A DNA stretch of 64,000 nucleotides from Anaerocolumna cellulosilytica (GTDB lineage Bacteria; Bacillota; Clostridia; Lachnospirales; Lachnospiraceae). Each line of letters begins with the position of its first letter. Positions within the stretch are counted from its first letter, which is position 1. The stretch is from assembly GCF_014218335.1 (NCBI RefSeq), contig NZ_AP023367.1, positions 3,777,501-3,841,500 on the forward strand. Reading direction: 5' to 3'. Below, piece after piece: positions 45,477 to 53,466 of this stretch. Below the pieces are notes generated by a model. The model was given only the letters and a program-made list of their open reading frames with translations. It did not search any database and was not told where the DNA came from. Both the position numbers and the translations under genes were made by a program.

Positions 45477-46754
45477 CTAATTTTGTGCCTTTTGGTTAAC
45501 CAGCTCTTCTGAGAAATGATATATTCCCTGTGAATCACTATAGAAAAATAAATAATTTGTTTCATTGGGATTTAGGGCGGCATCTATTGCATTCCTTCCC
45601 GGATTACATATGGGCCCTGCCGGCAGGTCACTGCATTTATATGTATTGTAAAAGCTATTATAACGGTTTATATCTCCCTCTATAAACGGTTTTATATATC
45701 TTTCTACATAAAAGATAGAGGCATCTAACTGAAGTTTCATACCTTTATTTAACCGATTGTGTATAACAGAAGAAATATCACCCATCCACTGTTTCTTACC
45801 CGCTTCTTTTTCTATTAAAGAGGCAATGGTTAATAGTTGGTCCACGGAAAGTCCATGATTTTCCGCTTTTACCCGGTCCTCTGCGGTTAATTTTGCTTCT
45901 GCATTCTTCAAAAACTTCCCAATTACATCCTGAGGTTTACTCAACCTATAAAATTCATAAGTATCAGGATACAAATATCCCTCAAGTAAAAATGCACGGT
46001 TTACATTTGCCTTTATGGATTCTACCAAAAGATAATAGCTAAAATCATAGGAATCCATAATTTCATATAACTCCTTTGTGGATGAGCTTACACCTTTTTT
46101 CACAAGTAAATCAAAAATCTGGGATACACTGAAACCTTCTGGAATTGTTACCTTCACAGTTCTTCCTAAATTGCTTACTTTAGAGGCAAGGGGCAGTGCT
46201 GAAACTTCTCCATAAGGATTATATAAAATAACGCCTTCATAATTTAAGGTATCATAGCCAGCTGCTTGTAAATCCGTAACTTTGAAGGATTTTACTCCTT
46301 TTGAATTCCCCATTACCCATTTAAGAGCCGACATTTCTATCATAATAGCCTTATTTTCAGCAGATATATATGAAGCATGCGGCAATGCTTTTTTAACTCC
46401 TTTTTTACTTCCTAAAGCATAATAGGTACATTTGTTTTCATTACTTTTTAATACTACTTTTCTGCCATTATAAAGATTTACAACCGTTGACGTTTTTGTT
46501 TTTGTATTGTAGTTGAATTTCACATCCGGCATTAAGGCACATACATCTTTTAAGGGAATCATGATGCTACCTGATTCTGTAATTTCTACCCCTGCACCCT
46601 CCTCATTTTCTAAGTCCCAAAAAGTATACGTTCCATTTTTATCAACTATCAGTAGCCCGTAATTAATTCCTTCTGCCTGAACCAAACTGCCTGCCATACC
46701 TGCAGAAAATATCAATAATACTATTATAATTAAAGCTGCACTATTTTTTTTCAT
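45477..46754 (-). CDS. MltG-like endolytic murein transglycosylase
   Basis: 425 residues. A membrane anchor/signal (about 5-27), a copper-amine-oxidase-N-like stalk domain (about 30-165), then an MltG/YceG catalytic domain. Motifs are LLEGYLYPDTYEF, ASLIEKEAG with the catalytic Glu, VIHNRLNKGMKLQLDASIFY, YNTYKCSDLPAGPICNPG and AIDAALNPNETNYLFFY. It should cut nascent glycan strands. The extra N-terminal domain differs from housekeeping MltG, so a specialised role is possible. Confidence 0.88.
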   Translation of the reverse strand: MKKNSAALIIIVLLIFSAGMAGSLVQAEGINYGLLIVDKNGTYTFWDLENEEGAGVEITESGSIMIPLKDVCALMPDVKFNYNTKTKTSTVVNLYNGRKVVLKSNENKCTYYALGSKKGVKKALPHASYISAENKAIMIEMSALKWVMGNSKGVKSFKVTDLQAAGYDTLNYEGVILYNPYGEVSALPLASKVSNLGRTVKVTIPEGFSVSQIFDLLVKKGVSSSTKELYEIMDSYDFSYYLLVESIKANVNRAFLLEGYLYPDTYEFYRLSKPQDVIGKFLKNAEAKLTAEDRVKAENHGLSVDQLLTIASLIEKEAGKKQWMGDISSVIHNRLNKGMKLQLDASIFYVERYIKPFIEGDINRYNSFYNTYKCSDLPAGPICNPGRNAIDAALNPNETNYLFFYSDSQGIYHFSEELVNQKAQN

Positions 46755-46845
46755 ATAATGCCTTATATCCTTTCTTACATTTTTTTCTTATTATTTTACT
46801 CCGTTTTCTAATCTATGTCATTCTATATTTATATTTTTTACCTAT

Positions 46846-47438
46846 TATGGTATTCCAGAAAGCCATTCTTTATCACGTCAACTAAATGATACTATCAACT
46901 CCTGTTACATTTTTCCGATAATTCCTGCACGGTATGTACTGTACAGATGTATGGTGGACTATGCGCCTTCTCTGAAGGAGAAAATGATAATCCCTACTAT
47001 CTTCTGGCAAAGCAAAAACCCTCTCCTTATTCAGATGACTTTACAATGGAATATTTTAAGGATTTACTTACGTCCATTCAACCACTGAAAACATCCGCTA
47101 AAGCCTTTTTAGCAACGGAACAAAGAATACCCGGATTAGGTAATGGCGTATTGCAGGACATACTATATAAAGCTTGGATCCATCCAAAAACCAAGATATC
47201 CACTCTGCTTGTGGAACAGTTACATTACCTGTATCAGGTTATAAAGAAAACACTATTGCAGAATGAAAAGGGAGGAAGGGATACAGAAAAAGACCTGTTT
47301 GGACAACCCGGAGGTTACAAGACTAAGTTAAGTAAGAAGACCGTCGGAACAAAATGCCCAAAATGCTGGGAGCTAATCATAAAAGCTTATTTGAGTGGCA
47401 GTATTTATTATTGCACCGGCTGTCAAAAGGTTTCATAA
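46846..47438 (+). pseudogene. Decayed Fpg/Nei-family DNA glycosylase
   Basis: The C-terminal part is intact: TVQMYGGL, the H2TH region QRIPGLGNGVLQDILYKAWIHP, and the zinc finger with CPKCW and CTGCQKVS. Homology continues upstream in frame as QLLLHFSDNS to a stop at 46887. In another frame, IPESHSLSRQLNDTIN (46852 on) matches the family N-terminus. So roughly 60 residues of the N-terminal domain are lost and the frame is broken. The product would lack the catalytic N-terminal region. A shorter expressed fragment from the ATG at 46947 cannot be excluded. Confidence 0.75.
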
Positions 47439-47519
47439 ATTTTGTTTGTAAGAATCTGCATAAAGACAAGGAAGGTTCTCATAAGATTAGTAATGATATT
47501 AAGAAGGAATTGAGCTGCC

Positions 47520-48683
47520 ATGAATAAAAAGCAAACCATACAAATCATCGTAAGCTGCAGTGATTATGAAAAAAATTACAATGAGGTAGCTTCTATGGGA
47601 AAGTTGAAATATAAACTACCTATGATAGATTCTTATGTCATTGAGGTGGAACAAGAAAGGCTGGAACAATTACAGGAAGAACATACTTTATGGAGCTACG
47701 AACTTGATACCCATATTACCGCCCAGATGAACCGGGTTTCAGAAATAATTGACTTAAAATGGGCTCATGATAGAAATATCTTCGGTGAGCATATCGGTGT
47801 AGCAGTGGTTGACACCGGTCTTTGCATCCATAAGGATTTTACTGAAGGCGGAAATCGTATAAAGGCTTTTTACGACCTCATACATGGAAGAACTGAACCC
47901 TATGATGATAACGGTCATGGAAGTCATGTGTCAGGAATAATCGGCGGAAACGGTTCCTTATCTAATGGCAAATATGTTGGTATTGCACCAAAATGTAACC
48001 TGATTGGTATTAAAGTACTTGACCAGAAAGGTGATGGAAATATCTCCGATGTCCTTGCCGGACTGCAATGGATCATCGATAATAAGGAAAAATACAATAT
48101 CCGGATTGTAAATATATCCGTTGGTACCACTACAAAAGATAATGTAGATGAAAATTCTCTGTTGGTAAAGGGCGTAAATGCAGTTTGGGATGCCGGCATT
48201 GTGGTCGTAGTTGCTGCCGGTAACAATGGCCCTGGTCCTATGTCCATATCCACTCCCGGCATCAGCCGTAAAGTTATTACCGTGGGCTCTTCGGATGACA
48301 GAATTACCGTTGAATTATTCGGCAACAAGACCATGGATTATTCCGGCAGAGGACCCACTGCTAATTGTATAAAAAAACCAGATATTGTGGCCCCTGGGTC
48401 TAATATAATCTCCTGCGGAACTATGAAGAATTATCAAAGATATCGCTATAATCTATTAAATAATCCAAGAAATGATTATTCTAATCTTATGTATACTATA
48501 AAAAGCGGAACTTCTATGGCAACCCCTATTGTTTCCGGTGCAATCGCTCTTCTTTTGTCAAAGCACCCTATGATGAATAACCGAGATGTAAAGCTAAAAC
48601 TAAGGGAATGCGCTGTTGACTTGGGTTACCCCTGGTCAAAACAAGGCTGGGGATTATTAAACATTCCAAAATTGTTACAATGA
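47520..48683 (+). CDS. Subtilisin-like serine protease (S8), no signal peptide
   Basis: 387 residues. Catalytic triad Asp98 (VVDTG), His133 (NGHGSHVSG) and Ser332 (SGTSMATP), with oxyanion Asn235 (AAGNN). A short N-terminal inhibitor-like region (about 1-70) precedes the domain. No signal peptide or membrane helix, so it is probably cytoplasmic or acts in the spore/mother cell, as intracellular subtilisins and Csp-type proteases do. It follows the glycosylase remnant on the same strand. Confidence 0.9.
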   Translation: MNKKQTIQIIVSCSDYEKNYNEVASMGKLKYKLPMIDSYVIEVEQERLEQLQEEHTLWSYELDTHITAQMNRVSEIIDLKWAHDRNIFGEHIGVAVVDTGLCIHKDFTEGGNRIKAFYDLIHGRTEPYDDNGHGSHVSGIIGGNGSLSNGKYVGIAPKCNLIGIKVLDQKGDGNISDVLAGLQWIIDNKEKYNIRIVNISVGTTTKDNVDENSLLVKGVNAVWDAGIVVVVAAGNNGPGPMSISTPGISRKVITVGSSDDRITVELFGNKTMDYSGRGPTANCIKKPDIVAPGSNIISCGTMKNYQRYRYNLLNNPRNDYSNLMYTIKSGTSMATPIVSGAIALLLSKHPMMNNRDVKLKLRECAVDLGYPWSKQGWGLLNIPKLLQ

Positions 48684-48737
48684 TTACTGTTGCAGGAATT
48701 GAAGCAATTAAGTAAAACTTCGATTTCTTATTGTGTA

Positions 48738-48788
48738 AATATGTGTGGTTTCTTACAGATTAGCTACTTGGCAGTAACCACACATATT
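48738..48788. terminator. Bidirectional terminator
   Basis: AATATGTGTGGTT (48738-48750) pairs perfectly with 48776-48788. It separates the convergent subtilase and rubrerythrin genes. Confidence 0.82.
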
Positions 48789-48864
48789 ATACACAATGGT
48801 TAATTTTTCAAATTCTATCTTCAGGGTTTATACTCATAATCCATTTTTAATACTGCTTTACGTA

Positions 48865-49419
48865 TTAGAACTCTTTATAAAGTTCCTTCTTTGCACCGCA
48901 TACCGGACAATTATCCGGTGCTTCGTCTAATACGGTATGTCCACAGATTGGACATACATAAACTGCATTAAGTTCTATATCTTTTCCTTCTTTTGCAGCA
49001 TTCTGAGCCTGCAAAAATAAATCAGCATGTATTTTTTCTGCCTCCAATGCAAAATGAAAAGAGCGCCTTGCCCCTTTTTCCTCTTGGAACTCTGCTGCAT
49101 TTAAGTATACCGGATACATTTGTTCTACCTCATGCAATTCTCCGTTAATAGCACCTTGCAGATTATCTACGGTTTTACCGGTACCAAATACAGCACCTGC
49201 CGTTACAGTCGCATCTGTTGTAGTACCGTTGATTTCTTTATAGTGGTTATCAGCATGTACCCTTTCTGCATATGCAATTCCTTCAAAAAGCTTCGCGATA
49301 TTAGGGAAGCCTTCTTTATCGGCCATCGTACCCCAGGTTAAGTACCTCATATGAGCCATACTTTCTCCGCCGTAAGCCGAATGTAAAAAGTCACTTGTCA
49401 TTGCATTTTTAACTGCCAT
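48865..49419 (-). CDS. rbr: Rubrerythrin
   Basis: NADH-linked peroxide reduction protecting anaerobes from oxidative stress. Ferritin-like four-helix domain with Glu19, the ERVH and EKIH ExxH motifs and GELHEVE, forming the di-iron site. C-terminal rubredoxin-like domain with CPICG (Cys156, Cys159) and CPVCG (Cys171, Cys174). 184 residues. AGGAGG precedes the ATG. Single gene. Confidence 0.95.
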   Translation of the reverse strand: MAVKNAMTSDFLHSAYGGESMAHMRYLTWGTMADKEGFPNIAKLFEGIAYAERVHADNHYKEINGTTTDATVTAGAVFGTGKTVDNLQGAINGELHEVEQMYPVYLNAAEFQEEKGARRSFHFALEAEKIHADLFLQAQNAAKEGKDIELNAVYVCPICGHTVLDEAPDNCPVCGAKKELYKEF

Positions 49420-49450
49420 TGTTAAACCTCCTAAATTTTATTTTATTCCC

Positions 49451-49492
49451 TAAGGCTGTTAATATGCTAAAACCTCATGCGTAACAGCCTTA
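49451..49492 (-). terminator. Terminator of the 2-oxoacid oxidoreductase operon
   Basis: TAAGGCTGTTA (49451-49461) pairs perfectly with TAACAGCCTTA (49482-49492), between the operon end (49550) and the rubrerythrin start. T-richness after the stem on the minus strand is moderate. Confidence 0.6.
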
Positions 49493-49549
49493 AGGATAGA
49501 TAACAGATAAACCAAACTGCTTTTTATAGTATTGGATTATCTTTTGTGT

Positions 49550-50395
49550 TTATACAAAACTATTAATTAAATTATCCACAGCTTCCATTCTTTTCTTTCT
49601 ATCAATTAAAGGAATTCCTTCACTTAATAACTTATTCTTTTGATGAAAATTCACCTTTTCTTCCTTATATATAACTCCTGTTGGTATCTTATCATCAAAA
49701 TCCATCGCCTTACTAAGAGCAGCAATTTTGTCAGCAGGGTCATATTCCTCTCCTAGAGGCTCTACCTTACTCTTATAATATGCAAAAGTATTGACCTTAT
49801 TAAAGCTGATACAAGGCTGTAAAATATCAACAAAGGCATAGCCAGGATAAGAAATAGCTTCTTTCATTATTTCTGTCAATTGTTTGGGATCACCGCTAAA
49901 GGCTCTGGCTACAAAACCAGCTCCGGCAGCAATTGCCATTAATACAGGATTTAGGGGCGTATTCATATTTCCATTCGTCTGTACCTGTGTTACCTGCCCT
50001 TCTCCTGTAGTCGGAGAAGCCTGCCCCTTTGTTAAACCATAAATCTGATTGTCGTGAACAAAATGTGTAATATCTACATTTCTTCGAATGTTATGTATAA
50101 AATGGTTACCGCCTTCTCCATAAGAATCACCATCTCCGGAATCAACAATAACTGTCAGTTTTTCATTGGCAATCTTTGCTGCTACTGCTGCCGGCAAAGC
50201 CCTTCCATGAAGTCCGCAAAAACTATTGGCACTTATATACTGGGGCGTTTTTGCTGCCTGACCAATCCCTGCTACCATTAAAACTTCATATGGATCTTTA
50301 TTAAGTTCCTCCAAAGCTGTTTTTAGACACCTTAATATGTTAAAATTGCCACAGCCCGGGCACCAGGCTGTTTCATAGGTTTCGAATTTACTCAT
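49550..50395 (-). CDS. 2-oxoacid:ferredoxin oxidoreductase, beta subunit
   Basis: 281 residues, TPP-binding subunit. WCPGCGNF provides cluster cysteines; GDGDSYGEGGNHF and NQIYGLTKGQASPT form the TPP/Mg site. The ATG after GGAGG starts one base after the alpha-subunit stop, so translation is coupled. Together with the alpha subunit it oxidatively decarboxylates a 2-oxoacid to an acyl-CoA. Substrate is undecided; 2-oxoglutarate is plausible given the citrate branch at 9-12 kb. Confidence 0.9.
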   Translation of the reverse strand: MSKFETYETAWCPGCGNFNILRCLKTALEELNKDPYEVLMVAGIGQAAKTPQYISANSFCGLHGRALPAAVAAKIANEKLTVIVDSGDGDSYGEGGNHFIHNIRRNVDITHFVHDNQIYGLTKGQASPTTGEGQVTQVQTNGNMNTPLNPVLMAIAAGAGFVARAFSGDPKQLTEIMKEAISYPGYAFVDILQPCISFNKVNTFAYYKSKVEPLGEEYDPADKIAALSKAMDFDDKIPTGVIYKEEKVNFHQKNKLLSEGIPLIDRKKRMEAVDNLINSFV

Positions 50396-50396
50396 A

Positions 50397-52064
50397 CTAC
50401 ACCAAGCCTCCTTCCAGTAACTTTTCTGCGATTTCTTCACCGGATATCTGCCTACCATCGTACTTAAGAATACTAGCAGCACAGGTTATGCCTGTTTTCT
50501 CTCGTATCAATTCCGCAAGTTGTCCGGTGGCATTCTGTTCTATATTAATAAAACGTTTTCCTTTTTTATGTAATTCATCAAGACTTTTTCTGGGCAGTGG
50601 AAATACATCTCCGAAAAGCAATGCACCTATTTTCTTTTTATTCGATGTTAGCAGCTTAACTGCATCTGCTATGGGTCCATAGGTAGAACCCCAGCCTATT
50701 AATACAATATCTGCTTCTTCCGCTCCTAAAAATTCCGGCTCTAAAAGTTCTTCCTCCAGTTTTTTTAATTTCCCCATTCTTTTATCCATCATCTTAATTC
50801 GTATTTGAGCAGATTCGGTTATAAAACCCCTCTCATCATGTTCATCACTGTCAGCTGATACAAAATTCTTTGACTTCCCAGGTATTAAACGAGGGGATAT
50901 TCCATCCTCTGTAAACTTATAACGGAGATATTCTCCTTCATATTCATAGGTATCTGCCGGGACAGCCACTTCAATCTTACTAGTATCATAAGGTTTCACA
51001 ACTGCTGTTGAATCACCCAGATACTGGTCACTTAATAAGATAACCGGAATCTGATACTTTTCAGCTAAATGAAAGGCCCTTATGGTTTGATAAAAGGAGT
51101 CTTCGTGATTCCTTAGGGCAATTACCATTCGAGGAAATTCCCCTTGTGCCGCAGAAATAACAAACTTCAAATCACTCTGCTCAGTCCGGGTGGGAAGTCC
51201 TGTAGCTGGGCCTGGTCGTTGAACATCTACTACTACCAAGGGTATTTCAGCAATTCCTGAAAATCCAAGTGCTTCAACTTTCAAACAAAACCCACCACCA
51301 GAAGTTCCTGTCATAGCACGGGCACCTGCATAGGAAGCACCCAATGCCATATTAATGGCAGCAATTTCGTCCTCTGCCTGCTCTACTAAAACACCTGCAT
51401 AGTTTCCAATTCTTGCCAGATATTCCATCACTGTTGTTGACGGTGACATCGGATATGCGGAATAGAAATTTACGCCTGCTGCCGCTGCACCCAACGCCAA
51501 GGCTTTACTCCCTGTAATTAGCATCCAGTCCTTAAATTCTCCATCCAAATGTTCAAACCTTGCTTCTACGCTATCATAACCTAACCGAATAGCCTTTAGG
51601 TTAATTTCCAAAAACGCTTCTCTTACAGATGCCTTTATAACTTCTTCAACATAATCAAATGATTCACCAAATAGTTTTAAGATTGCTCCTACGGCTATAC
51701 TTCCTGACACTCTTGGATTGCCAAGCTCTTTCGCCTTTTTGTCCATATCTAACTTAATTGCTTTTGCATGTGTTGTTTCCAGATTGCTATCGCAAAATAT
51801 AAAACCCTTTTCTGTCAGCTTCTCTTTATGTAATACAATTGTTTCATCGTTTAATGCAATAATTCCATCCAGTTTGTCGCTATGGGAGTTGATTTGTTCA
51901 GTTCCAAAACGAAGCAGTGAAAAATTGTGACCTCCACGGACACGGGACATAAAGTCTCTTGTTGTATATATAAAATAACCTGATTTTTTTAATAATTTCT
52001 CCAAAATGGCGACTGTTGTGTCTATGCCTTGCCCTGCGGCACCACCAATTAAAATATTATACAT
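50397..52064 (-). CDS. 2-oxoacid:ferredoxin oxidoreductase, fused gamma-alpha subunit
   Basis: 555 residues. The N-terminal gamma domain (GGAAGQGIDTTVAILEKLL, SRVRGGHNFSLLRFG) is fused to the alpha domain with YPMSPSTTVMEYLA, EDEIAAINMALGASYAGAR and GTSGGGF. No ferredoxin domain is present, so clusters must come from the beta subunit and a separate ferredoxin. GGAGG precedes the ATG. Order alpha-beta is that of KorAB/VorAB-type enzymes. Confidence 0.9.
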   Translation of the reverse strand: MYNILIGGAAGQGIDTTVAILEKLLKKSGYFIYTTRDFMSRVRGGHNFSLLRFGTEQINSHSDKLDGIIALNDETIVLHKEKLTEKGFIFCDSNLETTHAKAIKLDMDKKAKELGNPRVSGSIAVGAILKLFGESFDYVEEVIKASVREAFLEINLKAIRLGYDSVEARFEHLDGEFKDWMLITGSKALALGAAAAGVNFYSAYPMSPSTTVMEYLARIGNYAGVLVEQAEDEIAAINMALGASYAGARAMTGTSGGGFCLKVEALGFSGIAEIPLVVVDVQRPGPATGLPTRTEQSDLKFVISAAQGEFPRMVIALRNHEDSFYQTIRAFHLAEKYQIPVILLSDQYLGDSTAVVKPYDTSKIEVAVPADTYEYEGEYLRYKFTEDGISPRLIPGKSKNFVSADSDEHDERGFITESAQIRIKMMDKRMGKLKKLEEELLEPEFLGAEEADIVLIGWGSTYGPIADAVKLLTSNKKKIGALLFGDVFPLPRKSLDELHKKGKRFINIEQNATGQLAELIREKTGITCAASILKYDGRQISGEEIAEKLLEGGLV

Positions 52065-52306
52065 AAGATTTCCTCCTTTTCTAGAATCTTGATAGTATTA
52101 TATCCTATATTAAGCTTAATTTCAACAAAAAACATTATTTTTTCTGATAACTCTTATTTTAATTGCTAATTCACTATTTATTATCCGGCTTTGTTGCAAT
52201 TCTCATCCATTAACTATATTAAATAAATGCCCTGCGTATACCTGTTATCTTTTAGAATTGCTTATAATGTCTATCATGCTGTCATTTCACAACAAATATA
52301 AAAAAC

Positions 52307-52347
52307 TTCCCAAGCAGATTATATCCCCTTGAATGTAAACTTGGGAA
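52307..52347 (-). terminator. Terminator of the isochorismatase-fold gene
   Basis: TTCCCAAG (52307-52314) pairs with CTTGGGAA (52340-52347), followed on the minus strand by GTTTTTTA. The rest of 52065-52388 contains only the promoter region of the oxidoreductase operon and no recognised gene. Confidence 0.7.
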
Positions 52348-52388
52348 ATCTATTTGGAAAGTCTTTTTTTTCTATCTCATTCATTTCG

Positions 52389-52934
52389 TTATTTTACAAG
52401 CTTAAGTATTTGTTTAAATATCTCATCTCCTGCTTGTCTTGTTAATTCAAATAAGATGGATTCACTGGTGGTAATCATGGCACCCTCCTGCTGCATGCGC
52501 AGCAGGGCAATTTCCATATCACTAAGGTCTCTGGAACTGATACAGTCTTTTACCACCACTACCTGATACCCAGCCTTAATAGCATCCATAACCGTTTGCA
52601 AAACACATACATGTGCTTCGATGCCACACACAAGCAATGTTTTCTTCTCATAGTCTGCCACTGCTATTTTGATGTTCTCCTCTTCCATTGCGCTAAAGGT
52701 AACTTTTTCATAATACTGTGTTTCTGCTTCAAGATTATTTTGGATCTCCTGTATCGTCTCACCAAGACCTTTGGTATACTGTTGTGTGACAACCATAGGA
52801 ATATGAAGTATCTGCAATCCTTTTATTAATTTCAGGGAATTACGAAGCAAGTTGTCTTTTTCTGCCATAGCAGGCACAAGTTTACTCTGATAGTCTACAA
52901 TCATAGCCAATACATCTTTTGCCAGGACTCTCAT
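52389..52934 (-). CDS. Isochorismatase-fold cysteine hydrolase
   Basis: 181 residues, YcaC/nicotinamidase-like fold. Likely catalytic triad: Asp in MIVDYQSKLV, Lys in EKVTFSAM and Cys in CGIEAHVCVLQT. It could hydrolyse an amide or enol ether; the substrate is unknown and no neighbouring pathway gene informs it. AGAGGA precedes the ATG. Single-gene transcript. Confidence 0.88.
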   Translation of the reverse strand: MRVLAKDVLAMIVDYQSKLVPAMAEKDNLLRNSLKLIKGLQILHIPMVVTQQYTKGLGETIQEIQNNLEAETQYYEKVTFSAMEEENIKIAVADYEKKTLLVCGIEAHVCVLQTVMDAIKAGYQVVVVKDCISSRDLSDMEIALLRMQQEGAMITTSESILFELTRQAGDEIFKQILKLVK

Positions 52935-53225
52935 GTGTTCCGTTCCTCTCTCCTCTAATTTTTATAAATAGAAACAAAAATGATTTGTTACAAAATAGTA
53001 TAACATTTCTGATACTTCCCCACAAGAGTAGGGATTGTCAGAAATAAGGATAACCTGTTGCATTTTAAGGACAATCACCCTGTCGTTTTTGGACACACCA
53101 TGGTTGTCTATATATTTCAAGGTCACATTTTGTAATAAAAACGCAACATCTTTTTAAGAAATATAGGAAATAAGGCAAGCTAAAAATCATATGATACATT
53201 GTAATAACAAATAGGAGGCTCTTAC

Positions 53226-53432
53226 ATGAGTGATTTAGCAGCAACAAACTGTGGCATTGGCTGCGGTGGAGGAAATAACAGCGCATGGATTCTTATTATT
53301 CTTTTATTCTGTTGTGGAGGTAACAACGGCGGATTATTCGGCGGTGGCGGATGTGGTTGCGGCGGCAACGACGGATGCGGTTCCATTATTTGGATCATCT
53401 TAATCCTTTGCTTATGCGGTGGCGGTTTCTAG
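53226..53432 (+). CDS. Small Gly/Cys-rich hydrophobic protein
   Basis: 68 residues: CGIGCGGGNNS, a hydrophobic stretch WILIILLFCC, a Gly/Cys centre GGGGCGCGGNDGCG, then WIILILCLCGGGF. Nine cysteines. It resembles the peptides named chorion class high-cysteine HCB protein in Clostridia databases; function is unknown, but a cross-linked spore or surface layer component is plausible. AGGAGG precedes the ATG by 7 bases. IS copy 2 begins 34 bases after its stop, so its own terminator may have been displaced. Confidence 0.75.
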   Translation: MSDLAATNCGIGCGGGNNSAWILIILLFCCGGNNGGLFGGGGCGCGGNDGCGSIIWIILILCLCGGGF

Positions 53433-53466
53433 TATTACTCCTGCATTACTATGTAATTGTTAGAAT

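Noticed and set aside
53200-53215. Sigma-K-like CATATGATA box before the Gly/Cys-rich gene
   Set aside because: The -10 pattern fits but no AC lies at the required 16-17 base distance, so support is too weak to list.
53065-53286. Minus-strand frame over the Gly/Cys-rich gene leader
   Set aside because: Antisense to a better supported gene and lacking a ribosome site.
39908-53466. Genomic island or defence island between the IS copies
   Set aside because: The genes are ordinary Clostridia functions with the same base composition as the flanks; only the IS elements themselves are mobile. No integrase, tRNA end or defence gene is seen.
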